DNA from: Cordia subcordata
Lineage: Eukaryota > Streptophyta > Magnoliopsida > Boraginales > Cordiaceae
DNA length: 64,000 bases
Reading direction: 5' to 3'
NCBI GenBank assembly: GCA_028554755.1
Contig: JAPTOF010000010.1
Coordinates: forward strand, 16,272,501 to 16,336,500
Shown: piece after piece, positions 55,735 through 64,000 of the stretch
Layout: each line of letters opens with the position of its first letter
Numbering within the stretch: position 1 is the first letter of the stretch
Notes under the pieces: model-generated
Databases searched by the model: none
The model's input: only the letters and a program-made list of their open reading frames with translations
What the model was told of the DNA's origin: nothing
Program-made: the position numbers and the translations under genes

Positions 55735-57748
55735 CAAAAATGTTTGGTGAGAGGGGATCCTCTTGCCTTATCCCATTTGCTCCTTTAAAATACCCCTCTA
55801 AACTTCCATTGATTGCCACAAGAAACTTGTTGATGTGATACAAGACATGATCCATTTCACAAAGAAACTTGGGAAGCTAAACGCATGAAGAGTACATTCA
55901 ATAAAATTCCAATTAAGTGAATCAAAAGCCTTCATGATATCAACTTTGAGTGCACATCGAGGAGAAATATGAGTTCTTGTATAGCCTCTAAGGATATCAT
56001 GTGCAACAAGTATATTCTCATTGATAAGCCTCCCTTTAATAAAAGCCGATAAGGATATCATGTGCAACAAGTATATTCTCATTGATAAGCCTCCCTTTAA
56101 TAAAAGCCGATTGATTCCAAGAGATGATAGAAGGTAAACACTCTTTGAGCCTATTTGCAAGAATCTTGGATATGCATTTATAAATGGTGTTGCAGCAAGA
56201 AATAGGCCTAAAATCTTTTACCCAAGATGGGTTTTGGACTTTGGGAATAAGGGCAATATAAGTAGCATTTGCCTCTTGGAGCAACTTTGAGGAGTGGAAA
56301 AAAGACTTTATTGCTTTGTGCACATCTTCCCCAACAACCTCCCAGGCCATCTTGTAGAAGTGTGAAGTATAGCCATCCGGCCTCGGGCTCTTGTTTGGAT
56401 TAATGGAGAAAAGAGTTGTTTTGATTTCCTCAAAGGTAATGGGAGCAGCAAGCTTTGCCAAGCAACTTTCCTCAATGGTTTTCCTAAAATGCTTTTGATG
56501 GTCTCCACACTAGCAGCTTGAAAGTGAGGGGGTGCCAAAGAGATTTTTGAAATAGGAGATAAATTCAGCCTTTATCTCCTCCTTTGAAGTGATGAGATTC
56601 CCCTCATTGTCGTTGATGGCAAAGATGGAGTTTATGTTTTTCCTTTCACGAATCTTATTGTGGAAGAACTTTGTATTAGCATATCCATCTTTAATCCAAT
56701 TAATGCGAGCCTTTTGGTGGAGCATCTTTTTGTGGGTGTCTTCAAGCTCTTCAATATTCCTCATAATCTCCTTTTCTTTGTTAAGAGCCTCTTCATTAAG
56801 GTACCCATTCAGCATGGCAAGTTGGACATCCGAAAGGGTTCTTTTAAGATCCTCAACTTGACTTGGGATGCAAGAGAAGTAATTCTTGTCGAAATCCTTG
56901 AGCACTCTTTTGAGTGCTTTTTGTTTTTGAAAAAGAATGAACATTGGAGTGCCAAAAACCCGTGCATTCCAATGTTTTTCCACCTCATGCAAGAAAAGAG
57001 GATGAGTTGTCCAAGCATTGTAGAACTTGAAAGGCTTTGGTGAAGAAGGCTTGATGATGCAAGTATGAACCACAAGAGGACAATGGTCCGAAATACCTGG
57101 GCTATCCACTAAGAGAGAAGAGTGATCCAAGTGGTCCATCCAAAAGGTTTTGACAAGAGCTCTATCCAACTTACTTGCAATAAGATTGCCTTTGGAGCTC
57201 CGGTTGGTCCAAGTGAAATGAGGCCCAATAGTCTTAATCTCAGAGAGTCTAGCTTGAGAAATGCAATTCTTGAAATCCAAAGCACTTGGAGCAGTGGTGG
57301 TAGAGGAAGATCTATCTCCACAATTCAGAACCTCATTAAAATCTCCAAGAATACAAAGTGGCCCGTTATAACACCTTACACTCCAACTTTCAATTTTTGC
57401 CCAAAGGTGCTGTCTTCTTGAAGGATCATTCCTGCCATACACAAAAGCCACAAAAATAGGAACTTGGAATGGACTCTCTAAATGGCAAAGGATTCCTTGA
57501 TCCATAGTGTCAATTATTGTAGCCTTGATGTGTTGCTTCCAAAAAACCCAAATTCTGCCAGCCATATTATCATCAATGTAGTTTGCAAAACCCAAAGTGT
57601 TAAAATATGAAGCAATGAGAGTATCATTGTCCACTTTGGTCTTCAAAACACAAAAACAATCAAGCCTATGCTTGTTTATTAGATTCTTCATTTCTTTATG
57701 CTTTTTAGGGGAATTGAAACCCCTAATGTTCCATGCACACAAAATCAT
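55735..57748 (-). pseudogene. LINE-8 ORF2, 5' part (endonuclease, RT first half)
   Basis: ATG 57748 opens MILCAWNIRGFNSPKK. It is followed by the endonuclease motifs (LKTKVD where relatives have LETK, FVYGRND, LGDFNE, FTWTN, SKLDRAL, SDHCPL) and by NKSPRPDGYTS, FRPISCCNTIYKC and LKVDIMKAFDS. It ends in IRQEDPLSPNIF at the LINE-9 junction. Frame changes are near 56510 and 55850, and a 61-bp tandem duplication (55989-56110) disrupts the stretch GRLINENILVAHDIL. Glu to Lys in LKTK would also hit an endonuclease catalytic residue. The 3' part is at 44654-46280. Confidence 0.88.
55989..56110 (-). repeat. 61-bp tandem duplication in LINE-8 ORF2
   Basis: The unit starting taaggatatcatg occurs twice (55989 and 56050), identical by eye; related LINEs have one copy. 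Confidence 0.92.
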
Positions 57749-58372
57749 TTAGGGGTATGAGTGGTGACCAGCCCTCTATCATCTTTCCATGAATTATCTT
57801 GCTTCGCAATTGGATCATCATCTTCTTCTTCATTTGCTTGGTTGAGGATCTCCCCTTCTTCCTTGTGTCCAAAGGAATCAAGTTTCCTTTCAACTTTCAT
57901 CCCAAACTTCATCTTCAATATTCAAAGTTTCTTCATTGTGCTCATCCTCCTGGCCAAGGACTTCAAAGCAATTTTGACGATTTAAAGTTGAGTCAATTGT
58001 AGCCTTAGGAGAATTTGGCCTGGTAGACTTCATTTCCTTATTTGGAGTGGAAATTTCATTGCTCAAACCCTCATGATTCTTCAATGGAGCTTGCTTTTTG
58101 CCCACAACTTGCCATTCTTGGCGAGTTTTTGCTTGCTGCCCAAAATGAGTAGTTTGAGGATTTTGTTGTGTTTTCGGCTTCAAGGGGCAATTCTCCTCAA
58201 CATGCCCAACCATTTTACAATGTATGCATTTGCTTGGCTTCCAAACATATTCAACCTCAACTTTTGCTCTTGTACCATTCTTGAGTTTTGGAAACACAAC
58301 ATCCGGGAGGTTTCCTTCAAGATCCACTTCAATGCAAACCCTAGCAAACTCCAAGTTCCTTCTAGAATCCGT
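57745..58372 (-). pseudogene. LINE-8 ORF1, C-terminal part (CCHC)
   Basis: From SRRNLEFARVCIEVDLEGNLPDVVFPKL through the CCHC knuckle CIHCKMVGHVEENC (near 58190-58235) to a polar tail. The main frame stops at 57890. After a shift the tail continues DSFGHKEEGEILNQANEEE and ends at TGA 57745-57747, overlapping the ORF2 ATG. The N-terminal part is at 60975-62292. Confidence 0.85.
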
Positions 58373-58391
58373 AAGTGCATCCATTTGAATA
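58373..58391. repeat. Target site duplication of LINE-11, left copy
   Basis: aagtgcatccatttgaata (19 bp), repeated at 60956-60974. It lies in LINE-8 ORF1. Confidence 0.93.
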
Positions 58392-58423
58392 CCATTTACA
58401 AATGTTTCTCTCTCTAGAAACAA

Positions 58424-58468
58424 ATGCTCTCACATCTCTCTAACTTGACCATCTTCCACCACCATTGA
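58424..58468 (+). CDS. Upstream ORF in the LINE-11 5' UTR (14 codons)
   Basis: ATG 58424-58426 (context caaATGct) starts MLSHLSNLT and ends at TGA 58466-58468. A second upstream ATG at 58402 opens a 13-codon frame overlapping it. The start is alignable with MLSLLS of LINE-4 and LINE-5. Confidence 0.35.
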   Translation: MLSHLSNLTIFHHH

Positions 58469-58523
58469 CCACCTCTTGTGACCACCATTTTTCCACCACC
58501 ATCAGCCTTTCGTTTCTACTTTC

Positions 58524-60774
58524 ATGGGTAAAAAGAAATGATCTAGTGCATCCAAATCTAGGAGGAGTGCTAGACTTGCTGCAAAAGCTGAACTTTGCAA
58601 TTATGAAGAAGAAGAAGATTACACTTTAGAGTCTTTCATGGAACTCAAGGAAGCTTGTGACTCCATTAACAACAAACTTTCAAGCTCGGATGCTGGTTCT
58701 CCTCCACTAGCTTGCATAAACTTGAGCATAATCTCGATGAAGCAAAAAGGCAGCTCGTGCAAAGCTTGACCAAGAAAGGAGCTTCTTCCTCAAAGTCCAT
58801 TCCTTATGATAATGCACAAGTTGAGCTCGGTAAAGTTTCAGCTAGGGTTGGCTTTGATTCTCCCACGCTATATGGATCTTGTTCTCACCATAATAATGGG
58901 AAGAGCAACATGGAAGTATCACAATGTGATTTTCAGCAAGCGAAAATGCAAGGTATGGACTCCTTTTCAAGCTCCAGCAAATCGGGTTTCTTTGGAGAAG
59001 AAAGTGACTTACTCCAGTCTTTGTCCAAAGGTCCTTCGGCTAGTAAAGTACAAGTGCAATCAGATTTGTCATCTCCTTTTTCTAGTCAAAAGACCAACTT
59101 TTCTGGCCAAGCAAATCATTTTTTGACAACTCACCACTCTTATCCCAAAGAGGAATCACAACCATTCATCCAAAATGCATTTTCGGTGGGAAATAAAGAT
59201 GATTTCCCCCCTTTAAACTCACAATCGGCTGAAAAGATTTCCTCCCCATGTGGCTGCCAACCTTCTTTTGACATGGATGCCAACTCATCAAAGGATGCCA
59301 CCTCATCAAAACACATGAATCAGCAACAAGAAGCAAAGAATGGTGCGTTTTTTACTTCAACTCCAAGAAAAAATCTTGCAAATCTCGAAGATTTTCCCAC
59401 TCTTTCCCCAGCAAATTATGGGCGGAAATTGGATGCACAAGCTATGCATGGTCAGCCACAATTTTCAACTTTAAATGCTTTGGGCAGTAGCTTTGGTGAT
59501 TCCACCAAACCGCATGTGAATAGCAAAGCTGAATTTGACGAGCATGGGCGAACTTTCAATGGGATAGGCAGCAAGGATTCTAAAGCTCCTCCTAATGCAT
59601 GGGCCAACAATATAAATTGGAGAATCAATTACCTTGGTAAGATTGAGAACCCTCTTAAACTTGAATACTTTGAACCTATTGCATATGAAAATACCTGGGG
59701 TGCTGTTCCACCTGAAGAAGTTTTTGAGGAAGGTGATAATTGTTGGAAGCATTGCCTACTTGGTCAATTTCTTGAAAGACCCCCTCCATTCTTCTTGATA
59801 CGGAAATTTGTTGATTACCACTATAAAACGTTTGGTCATGTTGAGATTAAGACTTGCTTGAATGGTCTATTTATCTTTCAATTTGAAAATGAGGAAGCTT
59901 GTGACAAAGCCCTTGAGCAATTATGGCACGTTAATTTCAGACCCTTATTGCTTCGAAAATGGAACTTGGATGCTCAAATTTTTAACTTTGAATGGGATAA
60001 AATCCCTCTTTGGGTGAAATTGAGAAATATCCCATGTAACTTGATGACTAGAAGGGGGCTTAGTTATATTGCTAGCATTATTGGTACTCCTCTCCAAATG
60101 GATTCTCTCACTCAATCACGTACTCTTATTGGGTTTGCTCGTGTTTGTATTGAAGTTAATCTTGAAAAAGATTTACCGGAATTCACCTTTGTCCGGTTTA
60201 GAGATGGCACTTGGGCAAAGATTGATATTGAATATGCATGGAAGCCTCTAAAATGCAATAGTTGCAAAGTGATTGGGCACAACCTTGACTCGTGCCCAAA
60301 AAACTCAATGGGGATTCAAAAGCAACTTGAGAGGAAGAAAGCAAATGAAGCTAGAAACCCCGCTATCAAAATGAGTGGAAGGTGATTAAGGATAAAAGGG
60401 GCAGCAAAATGACACCAAGTTTATCAATGCACAAGCACTTTCTCCTAACCGCTTTGAAGCTCTTGGGGTTGATGAAGGAAATGCCGACGCAAATCATGGT
60501 AGCATATCAAATGAAGATCGCGTTGGAAAGGAAAATAATGAGACATGCATTGCTTTTAAAGAACCAAATTATGTTGCTGATCCCACCCAAAAAGATTTTG
60601 ATTTTGTTGTTGGAAAGAACTATCTTGAGAAGGAAAATGTTGATGTTCCAAAAGGCTTGGCTTGTCATAAGGATGGTGGAATTGTAGATTATGCGATTGG
60701 AGAAGCTAGGAAGAGTAGGCAAGAGATTGACCATTCTAGGAGATCTTCCACTCCTATTGGTCAAGGCACTTGAG
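58524..60774 (+). pseudogene. LINE-11 ORF1 (basic start, FPPL, DUF4283-like, CCHC)
   Basis: ATG 58524 starts MGKKK, then TGA at 58539-58541 where an Arg codon is plausible, then SSASKSRRSARLAAKAE. After a frame change the protein is open from 58712 to 60385 (557 codons). A long Ser/Asn/Gln-rich region has NKDDFPPLNSQ (FPPL 59204-59215) and LEDFPTLSPANYG. DUF4283-like text follows (EEGDNCWKHCLLGQFLERPPPFFLIRKFVDYH ... LLLRKWN ... RRGLSYIASIIGTPLQMDSL), then CCHC CNSCKVIGHNLDSC near 60256-60300. A one-base loss near 60365 shifts the tail, which ends PIGQGT at TGA 60772-60774. The likely role is RNA binding. Confidence 0.9.
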
Positions 60775-60955
60775 TTGCTCTTCCTTCGGTTTTCCTTGCT
60801 TTCTCTTGTCCTTTCATTGTTTTTCGTTTTTTTTTGTCTTGCTTAATCCCCAAGTCTAGTTATGTTTAGATTGTTGTATCTTTGGCTTGGGGGTTTTGGA
60901 TGGTTGTACACCAAATTTGCGTTTAATAAATTCTTACTTGATCCGCAAAAAAAAA
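60775..60955 (+). other. LINE-11 3' UTR and poly(A)
   Basis: Follows the ORF1 stop directly. It contains a T-rich run, gttgtacacc, and the end aaattcttacttgatccgc plus A residues. The last part resembles the ends of LINE-1 (cttacttactccgc) and LINE-10 (cttacttgccccgc). Confidence 0.85.
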
Positions 60956-60974
60956 AAGTGCATCCATTTGAATA
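60956..60974. repeat. Target site duplication of LINE-11, right copy
   Basis: Exact 19-bp repeat of 58373-58391, after which LINE-8 ORF1 continues. Confidence 0.93.
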
Positions 60975-62292
60975 AGCTTACCAATGAAGGAGGCAATGTA
61001 ACCAAGCCCTCTTTTGGAGTATAGACTCAATGGAACATCCCAAAGCTTAATCCAAATTGGAACTTTATTACATGATAGGTTCACAAACTCGAGGTTGGGT
61101 TCCCATTTTCTAAGCAACAGCGGTCTATGGTTAACAGCCAAAGTTGTTGAAGGACTTTTTGGCAAATTTCTTCATTTTCAAATTTGAAAAGGAAAAGACC
61201 TTTTCCTTTAGTATGTATGTCCACTTTACCAAATTTCTTCCAAGCAAATTCCACCATATTTTTGATTAAGAAAAAAGGTGGTGGAGCTCCTAAAAACTGC
61301 CCAACTAAGCAATGACTCCAAAATTTATCACCCTCTTCATAAAGATCATCCGGAGGATCAACAACTTCCCTCTTGCCTTTCACAATATTATAAGCGTGCT
61401 CTTCATCAAATTTAAGATTTGTATTGATATGCTCAGCAAAAACACCTCCCCAATCGGGTGAAGGATCACTTGGGGAAGGTACATACCTGAATTTAAGTGG
61501 TTTGCACCAAGCATTTTGCTTATTTTGTGCTTGAGCTTTGTTTTGCATGTTGACTCCTTGAGCTTTTTGGAAGTTTTCTTCATGCTTTCTCTTCAAGACA
61601 TCATCGAATGAAGTGCTGCCTTGGACGACATCCCCATCATTTGTTTGAGCATGAACTTGAAACCCAAGCTTTGATGAGGTAGAAATCTTCAGATTTGTAA
61701 CCGGCTGACATGGCGTCTTGCTTGCAAAGTTGGCTGCCACATCATTTTCTTTAGTCTTCTGATTTGGCATGGTTTTCCCGTTTGAAACATGAGCAAGTGG
61801 AGGGAAATTCTCAGCATTATCACGTGGGCCAGCATACAAAGTGTTGGAATCAGATTTTAAAAGCTGACCCACTTTTTGAGTTGTCAAGTTTTCCTTAGAA
61901 AAGTCTGAAATAGTGCTGAAGTGATTAGGAGAGAGGTGGTCGGACCCATGAGTAAAAGTTCTAACCGGTCCTTGCATTTCAGCGTTTCCTTTGGACAATA
62001 ACCTTTCTTCCTCAACTCTTTTTCCTCCATTTCCAGCGGCTGAAACATTTGGAGAAAAAGGGAAATATGATTTTGTGTTGGCAGCATGAGAACTCTCCAT
62101 TTCGACTTCGGTTTTGTTAAAGACATCAACTTCTTCACCCTCAAATGGATGGCCATCTTCAAGTGCATCATAGACCTCTTTGAAAAGCAAACTTGAGGTT
62201 GATTGAGCATCTTCATTTGAGTGAGATGAAGAGGCCGAATCAACCTCAGCTTTGGAGGAAGAACCCGAGCAAGCAAGAGAGTATGCAGCAAC
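60975..62292 (-). pseudogene. LINE-8 ORF1, N-terminal and DUF4283-like part
   Basis: Read from 62292 down: YSLACSGSSSKAEVDSASSS, TSSLLFKEVYDALEDG, FPPL at 61795-61806, NAWCKPLKFRYVPS, DDLYEEGDKFWSHCLVGQFLGAPPPFFLIKNMVE, FENEEICQKVLQQLW, a frame change near 61130, LLLRKWEPNLEF and SKRGLGYIASFIGKLIQMDA. The true start lies beyond LINE-12. Open-frame codons upstream of 62292 are antisense LINE-12 3' end. It continues at 58372. Confidence 0.88.
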
Positions 62293-64000
62293 TTTTTTTT
62301 TGCGGATCAAGTAAGAATTTATTAAACGCAAATTTGTTGTACAACCATCCAAAACCCCCAACCAAGGATACAACAATCTAAACATAACTAGACTTGGGGA
62401 TTAAGCAAGACAAAAAAAAAAAACGAAAAACAATGAAAGGACAAGAGAAAGCAAGGAAAACCGAAGGAAGAGCAACTCAAGTGCCTTGACCAATAGGAGT
62501 GGAAGATCTCCTAGCATGGTCAATCTCTTGCCTACTCTCCCTAGCTTCTCCAATCACATAATCTACAATTCCACCATCCTTATGACAAGCCAAGCCTTTT
62601 GGTACATCAACATTTTCCTTCTCAAGATAGTTCTTTCCAACAACAAAGTCAAAATCTTTTTGGATGGGATCAGCAACATAATTTGGTTCTTTAAAAGCAA
62701 TGCATGTCTCATTATTTTCCTTTCCAACGCGATCTTCATTTGATATGCTACCATGATTTGCGTCAGCATTTACTTCATCAACCCCAAGAGCTTCAAAACG
62801 GTTAGGAGAAACTGCTTGTGCATTGATAAACTTGGTGTCATTTTGCTGCCCCCTTTTATCCTTAATCACCTTCCACTCATTTTGATAGCGGGGTTTCCTA
62901 GCTTCATTTGCTTTCTTCCTCTCAAGTAGCTTTTGAATCCCCATTTGGTTTTTTGGGCACAAGTCAAGGTTGTGCCCAATCACTTTGCAACTATTGCATT
63001 TTAGAGGCTTCCATGCATATTCAATATCAATCTTTGCCCAAGTGCCATCTCTAAGCCGGACAAAGGTGAATTCCGGTAAATCTTTTTCAAGATTAACTTC
63101 AATACAAACACGAGCAAACCCAATAAAAGTACGTGATTGAGTGAGAGAATCCATTTGGAGAGGAGTACCAATAGTGCTAGCAATATAACTAAGCCCCTTC
63201 TAGTCATCAAGCTACATGGGATATTTCTCAATTTCACCCAAAGAGGGATTTTATCCCATTCAAAGTTAAAAATTTGAGCATCCAAGTTCCATTTTCGAAG
63301 CAACAATGGTCTGAAATTAACGTGCCATAATTGCTCAAGGGCTTTGTCACAAGCTTCCTCATTTTCAAATTGAAAGATAAATAGACCATTCAAGAAAGTC
63401 TTAATCTCAACATGACCAAACGTTTTCCAGTGGTAATCAACAAATTTCCGTATCAAGAAGAATGGAGGGGGTCTTTCAAGAAATTGACCAAGTAGGCAAT
63501 GCTTCCAACAATTATCACCTTCCTCAAAAACTTCTTCAGGTGGAACAGCACCCCAAGTATTTTCATATGCAATAGGTTCAAAGTATTCAAGTTTAAGAGG
63601 GTTCTCAATCTTACCAAGGTAATTGATTCTCCAATTTATATTGTTGGCCCATGCATTAGGAGGAGCTTTAGAATCCTTGCTGCCTATCCCATTGAAAGTT
63701 CGCCCATGCTCGTCAAATCAGCTTTGCTATTCACATGCGGTTTGGTGGAATCACCAAAGCTACTGCCCAAAGCATTTAAAGTTGAAAATTGTGGCTGACC
63801 ATGCATAGCTTGTGCATCCAATTTTCGCCCATAATTTGCTGGGGAAAGAGTGGGAAAATCTTCGAGATTTGCAAGATCCTGGAGTTGAAGTAAAAAACGC
63901 ACCATTCTTTGCTTCTTGTTGCTGATTCATGTGTTTTGATGAGGTGGCATCCTTTGATGAGTTGGCATCCATGTCAAAAGAAGGTTGGCAGCCACATGGG
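62293..64000 (-). mobile_element. LINE-12: ORF1-only LINE (group V), 5' end outside window
   Basis: Minus-strand, poly(T) 62293-62301 then gcggatcaagtaag. Its 3' UTR and ORF1 match LINE-11 closely in reverse, with the same direct ORF1-to-3' UTR joint. It is inserted in LINE-8 ORF1, in the same orientation as its host. Its 5' end and target duplication are not in the window. Confidence 0.9.
62477..64000 (-). pseudogene. LINE-12 ORF1, partial (DUF4283-like, CCHC)
   Basis: From the window edge down: MDANSSKDATSSKHMNQQQ, LEDFPTLSPANYG, NAWANNINWRINYLGK, EEGDNCWKHCLLGQFLERPPPFF, DEF-like FENEEACDKALEQLWHV, LLLRKWN, then RRGL. A 2-base loss lies near 63200. The frame MDSLTQSRTFIGFARV runs on through CNSCKVIGHNLDLC (CCHC) and, without the shift seen in LINE-11, through EWKVIKDKRG to PIGQGT at 62477. 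Other frame changes lie near 63710 and 63880. The C-terminal 225 codons are fully open, so they show the intended ORF1 end of group V. Confidence 0.88.

Larger units (their letters stand above)
58392..60955 (+). mobile_element. LINE-11: complete ORF1-only LINE (group V)
   Basis: A 2.56-kb plus-strand element bounded by an exact 19-bp target duplication. It has a pyrimidine-rich 5' UTR with upstream ORFs, one ORF1 ending at 60774, a 181-bp 3' UTR and poly(A) after cttacttgatccgc. No ORF2 text is present, although both ends are defined by the duplication. A second copy, LINE-12, has the same ORF1-to-3' UTR joint. So this is a propagated non-autonomous LINE, presumably moved by ORF2 from groups I-IV. 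Confidence 0.9.
44582..62292 (-). mobile_element. LINE-8: L1-type LINE (group IV) in three pieces
   Basis: Minus-strand LINE with poly(T) from 44582 then gcgagaaaagtaag. Its pieces 44582-46280, 55735-58391 and 60975-62292 join in order across LINE-9 and LINE-11. The ORF2 text continues SPNIFV to CMQVLSCML, and ORF1 continues across the LINE-11 target duplication. Its 5' end lies beyond LINE-12 and outside the window. It sits in ORF1 of LINE-7. Confidence 0.88.

Noticed and set aside
62293..62385. N-terminal extension of the LINE-8 ORF1 frame
   Set aside because: It reads through the antisense 3' end of LINE-12. The real ORF1 start lies beyond the window.
1..64000. CRISPR array, operons, bacterial promoters or a phage-like system
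   Set aside because: No regularly spaced repeats and no prokaryotic gene organisation. All content fits plant retroelements.

Overview
This window is repeat-dense plant nuclear DNA, almost certainly from a flowering plant. The evidence is L1-type LINEs whose ORF1 carries a DUF4283-like domain plus a CCHC knuckle, a Ty3/gypsy integrase of the Athila/Tat type, a tRNA-Asp-type primer site, and a Ty1/copia gag-protease-integrase remnant. I see no host gene, tRNA or rRNA gene. Almost everything can be assigned to nested retroelements, nearly all of them broken by stops and frameshifts. The species cannot be named from the sequence.

Left part (1-22446). Gypsy element A contributes a decayed integrase (1-951), a long 3' noncoding stretch and an LTR (2296-4138). 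Directly after it comes gypsy element B (4139-22446). B has a 5' LTR, a primer binding site, about 3.5 kb of internal DNA with only a gag-like cysteine-containing reading frame and no pol, and a 3' LTR. B was later hit by LINE-1 (6607-9695) and LINE-2 (11913-16893). Its 3' LTR holds a related solo LTR (18903-21483, 5-bp target duplication), which itself holds a small LINE piece, LINE-3. All three LINEs are antisense to their host.

Middle part (22447-42475). A stretch with no recognisable gene leads into a Ty1/copia element. Its LTR was split by a full-length plus-strand LINE-4 (24161-39728, 12-bp target duplication). LINE-4 was in turn split by a full-length minus-strand LINE-5 (24325-30185, 16-bp duplication) and by a 5'-truncated minus-strand LINE-6 (30763-34784). 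LINE-6 and the 3' part of LINE-4 form an inverted repeat with roughly 4-kb arms. The copia gag, protease and integrase remnants follow.

Right part (42476-64000). This is a stack of LINEs inside the copia integrase: LINE-7(+) holds LINE-8(-). LINE-8 is cut into three pieces by LINE-9(+), which itself holds LINE-10(-), and by LINE-11(+), and it ends in the window at LINE-12(-).

The LINEs fall into five sequence groups: I (LINE-3, 4, 6, 9), II (2, 5), III (1, 7, 10), IV (8) and V (11, 12). Autonomous copies carry 5' UTR, ORF1 (disordered basic region, DUF4283-like, CCHC), an ATGA-overlapped ORF2 (endonuclease, reverse transcriptase, zf-RVT-like) and a 3' end finishing in CGC plus poly(A). Four observations look most worth following. 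Group V elements have ORF1 followed directly by a 3' UTR with no ORF2, yet share the terminal tail motif. A short upstream ORF starting MLS or MIS is present in every intact 5' UTR. An FPPL peptide motif persists in otherwise divergent ORF1 N-terminal regions. The ATGA coupling is lost in LINE-4 by one substitution.
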